Assembly (NCBI RefSeq): GCF_025370755.1
Contig: NZ_JAMXFC010000006.1
Coordinates: forward strand, 208,685-253,011
Direction of reading: 5' to 3'
Length of the DNA: 44,327 nt
Origin: Laspinema sp. D2d
GTDB taxonomy: Bacteria; Cyanobacteriota; Cyanobacteriia; Cyanobacteriales; Laspinemataceae
Under the pieces are notes generated by a model. That model did not search any database, was not told the origin of the DNA, and was given only the letters and a program-made list of their open reading frames with translations. A program made the translations under genes and the position numbers. Shown here in pieces: positions 36,761 to 44,092 of this stretch; positions within the stretch are counted from its first letter, which is position 1; each line of letters starts with the position of its first letter.

Positions 36761-37843
36761 TTAAAAGGGATTTCCCATCATTCTTTGAATTAAAAACCAG
36801 ACACCCATTCCCAACCCGCCCAAATTGGCTACCAGGGATAAAAACAAGGTAAAATACCCAATCAGCGTTAGAGTAATTTCATGGCGATCATCGCTAATAA
36901 ATCGAGTTTTTTCAATAGAAATAAACTCGGAGAGTTTTCCTTCTATAAAATTTTTCCCCAGCCTTTTATTATAGAAATAGAAATTTTTTTTGATGCCTTT
37001 GGGTTGATAAATACTCAGCCCTCGTTTTCCCGCACTGAGGTGATTAATTTTATTCAAATTCACCCCAAAAGCTTTAATCGCTTTTCGGGAAAAATCCGGG
37101 CAGGAAAAACAAGCTAAACCCCGCTCAGTCAGCACCAGACAGGCTAATTGGCCTTGATATCGCACCCCAACAACGTCCAGGATTTCACTGGTGGAAGGCA
37201 TCAATTCGGCCAGAGCCTCCGCAAATTTAGGAATGGCATAGTAGTAATCCACGCTGTATTTTCCTTTTTGGGGAAACCGACCGATATCTCGGAGTAAGTC
37301 TTCATAGTCAAGGGCGGTGAGACGCGATCGCTCTTGTGCCGCCTGTTCTGAACTCTCAGGGAGTGGTGCAGAATCCTCGGTGGATTGGGGCCGATCGCCG
37401 TTCCGGGATTGAGGGGTTCTGCCCGATTTTTTTCCGCCATTGACGGAGGGGAGTGAGTTGTAGATTAAAGACTCCCGGGAGCCTCCAGTGCGCGAAATCG
37501 GAGCCTCTAAGGGCGCGATCGCCGAGAGTTCCTCGGAGAATCCAGCCTGGGGAGGGAGTTCAAACTCCTGGGACCAGGCGGGGGCCGTCTGTCCCGTCTG
37601 AAGACCTAAAACTTTCAGAGAGGCGATCGCCTGGGGAGCCAATTTCATCACCCCTTGATAAATAAACTCAGCTAAAACTTTTTGATTGGGAACTTTGGGG
37701 GCTGCAAGGGTAATCTGCAAGCACCGACCCTTAAGGGCCGCTTTCGCCGTGATCCCTTTAGGTTCTAGGGACCGATTGATTAGAGCGGCGATCGCAGTGG
37801 GGCGGCCCTGTTTAGCAAGTTCCAAAAGCTCAGTCTGTGTCAT
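36761..37843 (-). CDS. Membrane protein with shared N-terminal module
   Basis: 360 aa. Residues about 5-96 are the shared N-terminal module (LAKQGRPTAIAALINRSL, GITAKAALKGRCLQITLAAP, APAWSQEF). A Ser/Pro-rich linker (100-175) is followed by an alpha/beta region (about 195-315, VDYYYAIPKFAEALAELM, GVRYQGQLACLVLTERG) that may be PH-like but is not recognised, then C-terminal hydrophobic spans (about 324-352). It lacks the W-x6-W module that its two relatives carry. The start is an ATG at 37843. Function is unknown. It is downstream of the 38062 gene, on the same strand, with 218 bp between. Confidence 0.8.
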   Translation of the reverse strand: MTQTELLELAKQGRPTAIAALINRSLEPKGITAKAALKGRCLQITLAAPKVPNQKVLAEFIYQGVMKLAPQAIASLKVLGLQTGQTAPAWSQEFELPPQAGFSEELSAIAPLEAPISRTGGSRESLIYNSLPSVNGGKKSGRTPQSRNGDRPQSTEDSAPLPESSEQAAQERSRLTALDYEDLLRDIGRFPQKGKYSVDYYYAIPKFAEALAELMPSTSEILDVVGVRYQGQLACLVLTERGLACFSCPDFSRKAIKAFGVNLNKINHLSAGKRGLSIYQPKGIKKNFYFYNKRLGKNFIEGKLSEFISIEKTRFISDDRHEITLTLIGYFTLFLSLVANLGGLGMGVWFLIQRMMGNPF

Positions 37844-38061
37844 AGCTGGCTAGAAAGGATGATTAGGAAAAAGCGTGAATACCGATAAGCATAAGGATAA
37901 AGGATCGGGTTAGTTTTGCCGATAAAACCCTTCGCACCCATCCCGATCGCTCCAACCCCAATCCTTTTGGGTAAAGGTCTCGACGCCTCGGGTTTTCTGG
38001 GGTGTTTGTTCGGTTCAATCACCCCAACTCTTTACCTTGAGTTAATAAAACCCACTTCCTT

Positions 38062-39090
38062 TTACTCAAAAGCATTTGCAGCCCGTTGTCGAGCCAAATC
38101 AGCGTTTTGCTGATACTGTCCCACTCGGGGTTGAGCATTGGGGTAATTGGCACTGGTTTCGGGGACTTGGCTCATCAAATCGCTCGCCTCCTGCCACAGA
38201 ACTGCAATCTGATTCCATTCTGCCTGGGTTTGAGCGGTTAGAGATTGCTCTGCCGCCTGGGTTGCTCGTCTCACCGCTTCTGCAAAAGGATTGGCCGCTG
38301 GTGCAGGGGCCGGGGCCGGGGTCGGGGCCGGGGTCGGAGCTGGAGACTGGGTTGCCGGGGCTGGTGGGGGGGCTGGTGCAGGGTCCGTGGCTGGGGCCGG
38401 AGTTTCGGCGGCAGGGTCCGCAGAGTCCGAGGCTGGAGTTGGGGTTTCTTGACCTTTCATCAGAAACCAGTAGGCCGCACCCCCGCCTAGTGCGACGATT
38501 AAAAGAACCAGAGGAACGATCAGCAGGACTTTATTTTGATACCATTTTTTGCCCTGGGGTTTGACCGAGGGGATGTCTTCTTCCTCGTCTTCGTCGTATT
38601 CCTCTTCCTCGTATTCATCCGACCCCTCTAAATCATCGTTGGGCATCAGATTTTCGTCGTCTGGGAGGAGGTCCTCATCTCCGGCGAGCATATCCTCATC
38701 TCCAGCGAGCATATCCTCATCGGGGGCGAACATATCCTCATCGGTAGCAAACATATCCTCATCGGTAGCGAAGGCTTCCTCTGGAGGTTCGATGTCTATT
38801 TCTTCTTGCCACGCCGGAAGGCGATCGCCGATTTTGCGTCCGTAAATCTTCAAGGTAGGAACTGACTCAATCCCCAACTCGGTTAGACCATTCTTGATGA
38901 AAGGAACTAGGGCCGTGGGATCTGGGACTGTTGCTGATTCCAGCAACAGGAGCAAAGAACCGTCTTTGAGAACGGCTTTTGCAGTTATCCCTTGAGATTG
39001 AATCGCGTGATTGACTACAGCAGCGATCGCCTCGGGTTGGCCCTTTCTGGCGAGTTCTTTTTGGTCTATCGGTGCATTAAATAAGGGCAT
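38062..39090 (-). CDS. Membrane protein: shared N-terminal module, acidic heptads, W-x6-W module
   Basis: 342 aa. Residues about 10-101 are the shared N-terminal module (LARKGQPEAIAAVVNHAIQS, GITAKAVLKDGSLLLLLES, LPAWQEEI). Residues 107-155 are seven acidic heptads (FATDEDM, FAPDEDM, LAGDEDM and variants), then a very acidic stretch (EYEEEEYDEDEEEDI). One membrane span is at about 187-210. A Pro/Ala-rich linker (216-267, PAPTPAPTPAPAPAPA) leads to the W-x6-W module at 268-336 (FAEAVRRATQAAEQSLTAQT, EWNQIAVLW, DLMSQVPETS, AQPRVGQY). The acidic tract could bind cations or a basic partner (inference). It forms the same module order as the 34092 protein with extra spacers. Confidence 0.83.
   Translation of the reverse strand: MPLFNAPIDQKELARKGQPEAIAAVVNHAIQSQGITAKAVLKDGSLLLLLESATVPDPTALVPFIKNGLTELGIESVPTLKIYGRKIGDRLPAWQEEIDIEPPEEAFATDEDMFATDEDMFAPDEDMLAGDEDMLAGDEDLLPDDENLMPNDDLEGSDEYEEEEYDEDEEEDIPSVKPQGKKWYQNKVLLIVPLVLLIVALGGGAAYWFLMKGQETPTPASDSADPAAETPAPATDPAPAPPPAPATQSPAPTPAPTPAPAPAPAANPFAEAVRRATQAAEQSLTAQTQAEWNQIAVLWQEASDLMSQVPETSANYPNAQPRVGQYQQNADLARQRAANAFE
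38083..38289 (-). other. W-x6-W module copy 3 (38062 protein)
   Basis: Encodes residues 268-336, C-terminal to the span and the Pro/Ala linker. Confidence 0.8.
38626..38772. repeat. 21-bp coding tandem repeat (acidic heptads)
   Basis: About seven 21-bp units resembling catatcctcatcggtagcga encode the heptads FATDEDM/LAGDEDM on the minus strand in the 38062 gene. The first copies are nearly identical and the later ones have diverged. Confidence 0.85.
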
Positions 39091-39591
39091 GGGAGGAGGT
39101 AGGTAGATTCTGAAATCATCTTACTGTCGAGAATACCCACGGGAAACTTTAGCTTAGTCGGTAGATTGGATTTTACCTCAAACTTTGACTTTCTCTCGTA
39201 CCTCAGTTTACCAAGCCCCTAATTAGGGCAAGAACCGGGCTTTCTGGCCCTAGGTAGGGGCTTCTGAGTAGACCTTTTCTCCTGAAACCCCGGGTTTTCA
39301 TCCCTCTGAGGCCCTCAGTTAGTCCAGGGCAGAAAGATTGGACTGGGGTGGGTCACCCTGGCGATCGGGGGAAAAGTTGGATCTCCTCCAGTTCTGGAAT
39401 CAGGGTAGAGATAAACCCCAAACAGGCGATCGCCACGGGTGGAACCCTACAATCCGTTCCCTGAACCTCGACTTAACCCCTAGACTGCTGAGATGATTCG
39501 GCAACTGCCCCCCATCTTGTCAGGGTTCCTTGATGTTTGGGAACCCCTGGAAAAAGGAGTGGGGGAGTCTACTCAAGATATTGCCCGGGGT
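39091..39591. other. Intergenic region with dispersed-repeat copies
   Basis: 501 bp. Contains agaaccgggctttctggccc (39231-39250) flanked by aattaggg/ccctaggt-type inverted sequence and cctgaaaccccgggttttca (39281-39300), both dispersed-repeat members. Two HIP1-type sites (39361, 39427). No gene is supportable. Confidence 0.5.
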
Positions 39592-39780
39592 CTAATCTAC
39601 AACCCTTAACAATCCCTGGCGTAGGGCCTCAAATACGCGATCAATCAAAATTTGCTCTTTCGGGGTCAGGGAATCCTTAGATAACAGGGTCATCATAAAG
39701 ATTTTTTGATCGGCCCGCGTAATCCGGTGGGTGAGGAAGATCCGTTCGACAATTTTTTCAATGTTAGATTCCGGTTGCAC
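39592..39780 (-). CDS. Small conserved cyanobacterial protein
   Basis: 62 aa. A helical, charged protein with the pattern IERIFLTHRITRADQ... written here as VERIFLTHRITRADQKIFM, then LLSKDSLTPKEQILIDRVF and a C-terminal GLLRVVD. It resembles a short conserved protein common in cyanobacteria (recollection, not checked). No membrane span or signal peptide. Function is unknown. Start ATG at 39780 has no strong ribosome-binding site. Confidence 0.7.
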   Translation of the reverse strand: MQPESNIEKIVERIFLTHRITRADQKIFMMTLLSKDSLTPKEQILIDRVFEALRQGLLRVVD

Positions 39781-40301
39781 TCTATTACGGTCATCATTCG
39801 GGATGTGATGGCTAAAGTTGTTTTAAAATCTACCATTGCTGGGGGAATCGCGGCAATTTTCAGCCCCTCGCGCTCGGTTCGATAGGGTCTGAACCCCGGT
39901 ACGGGTTAGCTGTGACTGACTTTGAGAAGGTTGGCTGTGGATTTTGAGAGACGGGAGAAAACACCGGGTTTCATCCTGGGAATTGTTGGCTAATTCCAAA
40001 CAGTTTTATAGACCTCTTGCAAAAATCCGGATTGATCCCCCCAACCCCCCTTTTTAAGGGGGGCTTTAAAGAATTTTGCAAGAAGTCTTATGAAAAAACC
40101 CGGTTATCTTCAATCGTCTGTGCTGATGCTTTCGGCAATCTAAAAGCGCGATCGCTCCACCGGAAGACCCAACAGATTGAGTCATCATTTCTGCGGCGAT
40201 CGCCCCAAGCGATTACTCTATCATCTAATCAGAAATCGCTTTAGCTTACTCACCGTCATCCTGTCTGTATTCAAACTAACAATTATCTCTAGCGATCGCC
40301 A
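39781..40301. other. Intergenic region with a MITE-like element
   Basis: 521 bp. Holds two dispersed-repeat-type segments (acaccgggtttcat at 39961 and aaaaaacccggtt at 40094) and, between them, the inverted-repeat element at 40009-40090. A HIP1 site occurs near 40150. The open frame at 40017-40244 runs through the element and is not considered a gene. Confidence 0.55.
40009..40090. mobile_element. MITE-like inverted-repeat element
   Basis: tagacctcttgcaaaaatcc (40009-40028) is an imperfect inverted match to gaattttgcaagaagtctta (40071-40090), with 15-16 of 20 positions paired. The interior has ccccccaacccccc/ggggggc hairpin sequence. The element is about 82 bp with no coding capacity. Such termini are common in cyanobacterial genomes and suggest a non-autonomous IS derivative (recollection). 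Confidence 0.6.
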
Positions 40302-40958
40302 TTAATTACGCCCAGTTGATACTTCTTGAATTCGCTGATCTAGTTTGCGTCCTACTTCAGCGATCGGATGTAAGGGTCTTTGACCATCGCGATATAAGAC
40401 AAACACAAACGCCCCCATCTGGTTTTTCCGCAACACCAAAATTTCTAACCGCGCTAACAAGTTATCCAAATCCACCCGTAAGCTCACACCTGCCGCCGCA
40501 TCGCCGATATTATTGATATTATTTAAGGCTTGCGGAGGCACGTTTGTGTCTTGGAGATTTTCTGTTAACAAGGACTTCAACCTTTCCGGATCCCGCAGTA
40601 AGTCGTCAAATTCCGCCTGTTGTTGAGCCGTTTCCAGTCGGGTAGTTATCCCCATAATCAGTTGAAACTGTTCCTGGGCAACAAAAGCAAAAACATTCTC
40701 AACATCAATCTGATCTTGACTCAGTTCTTCTTTGAGGTTCGCTAACTCAGCGGGTGGCATTGCCGTAAAGCCCGGTGGCAAGTCCTCCAATCTCAAGGTC
40801 ACATCCGCCCATGTCCTAGCCTGTGCCAGGATCACACGCTCTGGTGTCCCCTTCTCCTCCACGACAGATTGCGCCAGGGCTGGAGTTGTCAGCCACACCA
40901 TTGTAGGCACCACACCAACGGCCAAACTTAGGAGTCCCGAAGCTATTTTTTCGATCAT
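40302..40958 (-). CDS. Exported protein of unknown function
   Basis: 218 aa. A signal peptide (residues about 1-30, LLSLAVGVVPTMVWLTTPALA-Q) implies periplasmic or thylakoid-lumen location. The mature part is a mixed alpha/beta domain (VTLRLEDLPPGFTAMPPAEL, FAFVAQEQFQLIMGITTRL, DAAAGVSLRVDLDNLLARLE, GAFVFVLYRDGQRP) that I recognise as a type seen in cyanobacteria but cannot name. No cysteines or catalytic motifs are visible. It is divergent from the GH57 gene with 309 bp between them. Confidence 0.75.
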   Translation of the reverse strand: MIEKIASGLLSLAVGVVPTMVWLTTPALAQSVVEEKGTPERVILAQARTWADVTLRLEDLPPGFTAMPPAELANLKEELSQDQIDVENVFAFVAQEQFQLIMGITTRLETAQQQAEFDDLLRDPERLKSLLTENLQDTNVPPQALNNINNIGDAAAGVSLRVDLDNLLARLEILVLRKNQMGAFVFVLYRDGQRPLHPIAEVGRKLDQRIQEVSTGRN

Positions 40959-41267
40959 TTATCCAAGTTCCTTGTCCCTTCCGGGGAAATGTAATGGGAT
41001 TGAATTCTACCAGGGAACCCCAGTGATTCCGTCATTCTTGATGCAAGAGACGAGAGAGAAACGGGTAATGGTGCCTCCGATGAGTAACAATCTTCCCCGG
41101 ATTCGACCTAAGTGGGGTTATCTGACCCCGACTTAGAGCACAATTTTCTGTCATCTGCCTCAATCAATTGGTTGATAGCTTCCTCTTTCATTCTAAAATC
41201 TTACACATACAGAAAACTTGCCTGAAGCTGCCGTCAGTTTTATCTCTTACACTAGAAACAATACACT
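40959..41267. other. Divergent intergenic region upstream of the GH57 gene
   Basis: 309 bp holding promoters of the 40302 and GH57 genes. No certain promoter elements or hairpins were identified, and no gene is supportable. Confidence 0.45.
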
Positions 41268-42857
41268 ATGGCTATTGGTTACGTTGCGCTCGTCCTCCAC
41301 GCCCATCTTCCTTTCGTCCGCCATCCCGAAAGTGATTATGTTTTAGAAGAAGAATGGCTCTATGAAGCCATTACAGAAACCTACATCCCCTTACTGCGAG
41401 TATTTGAAGGTCTAAAGCAGGATGGGATCGATTTCAAAATTACCATGAGTATGACGCCCCCTTTGGTGTCGATGCTCCGGGACCCCCTACTCCAAGACCG
41501 TTACGAGGAACACCTCGCTAAACTCGAAGAACTTGCTGAACTGGAAATTGAGCATAACAAGCATAATGGTCACATTCGCTATCTAGCGGAACATTATGCC
41601 CATGAGTTTAACGACACACGCCAAATCTGGGAACGCTACGATCGCGACTTGGTGTCTGCCTTTAAACAATTCCAAGACTCCAACAATCTCGAAATCATCA
41701 CCTGTGGGGCCACTCATGGCTACCTACCCTTGATGAAAATGTATCCGCAAGCCGTCTGGGCACAAATCCAGGTCGCCTGCGAACATTATGAACAAAATTT
41801 CGGTCGTCCCCCCAAAGGCATCTGGCTTCCCGAATGTGCCTACTATGAAGGCTTGGAGCGAATGTTGGCGGATGCCGGTCTGCGCTATTTCCTCACGGAC
41901 GGTCATGGCATTCTCTACGCTCGTCCCCGTCCCCGCTTTGGCACCTATGCCCCCATTTTTACCGAGTCTGGGGTGGCGGTCTTCGGTCGCGATCACGAAT
42001 CCTCTCAACAGGTTTGGTCTTCGGAGGTCGGCTATCCCGGTGACCCGGAATATCGCGAATTTTACAAGGATTTGGGCTGGGAAGCTGAATACGAATATAT
42101 CAAGCCGTACATCATGCCCAATGGTCAGCGCAAGAATGTCGGGATTAAATATCACAAAATCACGGGTCGCGGCCTCGGTTTAGGGGATAAAGCCCTTTAT
42201 GACCCCTATTGGGCACGAGAAAAGTCTGCTGAAAATGCAGGCAATTTCATGTTTAACCGTGCCCGTCAAGTGGAACATCTCCACGGCATCATGCAACGCC
42301 CTCCGATTATTGTCTCCCCATACGATGCGGAACTGTTCGGTCACTGGTGGTATGAAGGCCCTTGGTTCATTGATTACCTCTTCCGCAAGTCTTGGTATGA
42401 CCAAGGGACTTACGAAATGACCCACCTGGCGGATTACTTACGCAACAATCCCACTCAGCAGGTTTGTCGTCCTTCTCAGTCTAGCTGGGGTTATAAAGGA
42501 TTCCATGAGTATTGGCTGAATGAAACGAATACTTGGGTTTACCCCCATTTACATAAGGCCGCAGAACGGATGATCGAGTTGAGTCATCGGGACCCGGCGG
42601 ATGAGCTGGAGTGGCGTGCGCTCAACCAAGCGGCCCGCGAATTGCTCCTGGCACAGTCTTCGGATTGGGCATTTATCATGCGCACGGGAACGATGGTTCC
42701 TTATGCCGTCCGACGGACCCGATCGCATTTGATGCGTCTCCACAAACTTTATGAGGATATCAATACCGGCAAAATTGATTCCGGTTGGTTATCCAAGGTT
42801 GAGGCGATTGATAATATTTTCCCAGAGATTAATTATCGGGTGTACCGTCCCTTGTAA
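41268..42857 (+). CDS. Glycoside hydrolase family 57 1,4-alpha-glucan branching enzyme
   Basis: 529 aa. GH57 enzymes of this type introduce alpha-1,6 branches in glycogen-like glucans. The N-terminus VALVLHAHLPFVRHPE is the first GH57 region. The nucleophile fits E189 (GIWLPECAYYEG) and the acid/base D353 (SPYDAELFGHWWYEGP); these positions agree with the known Thermus enzyme (Glu184, Asp353). THGYLPLM (about 149-156) is a further conserved region. The C-terminal DUF1957-type helical domain carries SSWGYKGFHEYWLNETNTW. Normal full length. It is single and divergent from the exported protein, with a repeat-derived terminator downstream. Confidence 0.94.
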   Translation: MAIGYVALVLHAHLPFVRHPESDYVLEEEWLYEAITETYIPLLRVFEGLKQDGIDFKITMSMTPPLVSMLRDPLLQDRYEEHLAKLEELAELEIEHNKHNGHIRYLAEHYAHEFNDTRQIWERYDRDLVSAFKQFQDSNNLEIITCGATHGYLPLMKMYPQAVWAQIQVACEHYEQNFGRPPKGIWLPECAYYEGLERMLADAGLRYFLTDGHGILYARPRPRFGTYAPIFTESGVAVFGRDHESSQQVWSSEVGYPGDPEYREFYKDLGWEAEYEYIKPYIMPNGQRKNVGIKYHKITGRGLGLGDKALYDPYWAREKSAENAGNFMFNRARQVEHLHGIMQRPPIIVSPYDAELFGHWWYEGPWFIDYLFRKSWYDQGTYEMTHLADYLRNNPTQQVCRPSQSSWGYKGFHEYWLNETNTWVYPHLHKAAERMIELSHRDPADELEWRALNQAARELLLAQSSDWAFIMRTGTMVPYAVRRTRSHLMRLHKLYEDINTGKIDSGWLSKVEAIDNIFPEINYRVYRPL

Positions 42858-42903
42858 TCTGTTTTGATCGCAATGGAATGGAAATTGATTTTCGCTTACA
42901 TAG

Positions 42904-42971
42904 AAACCGGGTTTCTGGGTATTAAGGATAGATGAACGGCTCTATTTCCTCCTAAGACGCCCGGTTTTTTT
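42904..42971 (+). terminator. Repeat-derived terminator after the GH57 gene
   Basis: aaaccggg (42904-42911) pairs with cccggttt (42960-42967) around a 48-base loop, followed by tttt. The left arm is also a copy of the dispersed repeat (agaaaccgggtttct, 42902-42916). Confidence 0.6.
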
Positions 42972-43000
42972 AGAGGGTTTGACCGGAGTTTACTCGGTCA

Positions 43001-44092
43001 ATGGCAAAAAATTGTGCTAAAAAAGATCGAGTTGCCTGCGGCGATCGCCTCGAATCAATGCCTGTTTCTAATTCCCTGTTTAACCATTTTCCCTGTCCCC
43101 GTTGTGGCACTTCGGTCCGATTGAAACCTCGGACCCACTACTTTAAGTGTCCTACTTGTGATTGGCAAGATTCTCTGTTTGAACCCGCTGAACTGGTTCG
43201 GTCCCAATCCTTTATGGCAACAAAGGTGATGACCTCTGGGCTTAAGAACCCTTCCAGTCGTCAACTTTCTGAGCGATTTTCACCCCAAGCGAGTCAAAAA
43301 GCATTACTCCCGACTTGGCTTTGTCAGTCTTCCGATCGCTCTATTCAACCTCCTGCGCTGATCGCACCTGAGCGCTCCAAAATGTCTTTATATCTGACTA
43401 CGGTGGCGATCGCTACAGTCGCCCTAGTCACTCTTCATCACTTTGAGGGCTTTATTTCTCCTTTTGATCCTTCGGTGATGTTTTTGCCCCCCTCCCCAGG
43501 AGATGAAGTTGGAGCCATTCCACCAGAAGACGCCTTTCGCCAAGGGGTCAATGCAGCCATGAGAGCAGCGACCCTAACTCAATCCGCCGGAACTCAGGCG
43601 CAATGGCAAACGGTGGAATCCTTATGGTCCGAGGCGATCGCTCTGATGGAAGCTGTCCCCTCCGACAGTCGCGATCGCCCCCTGGCTGAACAAAAGGCCG
43701 TTGAGTATCAAACTAAGTGGTCTTACGCTCAACAGCAGATCACCCAGATCGCTTACGCACCCCCGCCACCGCCTCCACTTTTCCCGATGCCAGTCACCAA
43801 CTCCCCCTTACTGCCGCCACCCCCTCCAGACCAAGCCCCTGCTCGCTCTCCCCAACCTCACGAAATATTCCGCTACGCCGTAAATCAGGCGATGAGTGCC
43901 GCCAGTTTGACCCAATGGGCTGAAACCCAGGAAGACTGGATGAAGGTTTCTCAGGAATGGCACCAGGCGATCGGTCTGATGAAATCCGTCCCTTCCGATA
44001 GTCCAGACTATTCCACCGCCCAGCAAAAAGCCCAAGAATATCAGACCAATCTCCTCTACGCTCAACAACGAGTCAACCAACTCGCCCCCTAG
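43001..44092 (+). CDS. Zinc-ribbon membrane protein with two W-x6-W modules
   Basis: 363 aa. A C4 zinc ribbon is seen at residues 31-55 (PCPRCGTS and CPTCDWQ; C32, C35, C50, C53), then a low-complexity segment and one membrane span (about 128-147, LYLTTVAIATVALVTLHHF). The part after the span holds two W-x6-W modules: 178-247 (QWQTVESLW, LMEAVPSDS, AEQKAVEY) and 289-358 (DWMKVSQEW, LMKSVPSDS, AQQKAQEY), joined by a Pro-rich linker (PPPPPPLFP, PPPPPDQAP). The ribbon should be cytoplasmic and the modules outside. Function is unknown. A later ATG at 43058 is an alternative start. The gene is the last complete gene in the window. Confidence 0.82.
   Translation: MAKNCAKKDRVACGDRLESMPVSNSLFNHFPCPRCGTSVRLKPRTHYFKCPTCDWQDSLFEPAELVRSQSFMATKVMTSGLKNPSSRQLSERFSPQASQKALLPTWLCQSSDRSIQPPALIAPERSKMSLYLTTVAIATVALVTLHHFEGFISPFDPSVMFLPPSPGDEVGAIPPEDAFRQGVNAAMRAATLTQSAGTQAQWQTVESLWSEAIALMEAVPSDSRDRPLAEQKAVEYQTKWSYAQQQITQIAYAPPPPPPLFPMPVTNSPLLPPPPPDQAPARSPQPHEIFRYAVNQAMSAASLTQWAETQEDWMKVSQEWHQAIGLMKSVPSDSPDYSTAQQKAQEYQTNLLYAQQRVNQLAP
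43532..43741 (+). other. W-x6-W module copy 4 (43001 protein, first)
   Basis: Encodes residues 178-247. Confidence 0.8.
43865..44074 (+). other. W-x6-W module copy 5 (43001 protein, second)
   Basis: Encodes residues 289-358; closest to copy 4, consistent with tandem duplication within the gene. Confidence 0.8.

Noticed and set aside
40017-40244. 75-codon plus frame through the MITE-like element
   Set aside because: It runs through non-coding inverted repeats and a HIP1-rich spacer, so it is unlikely to be translated.
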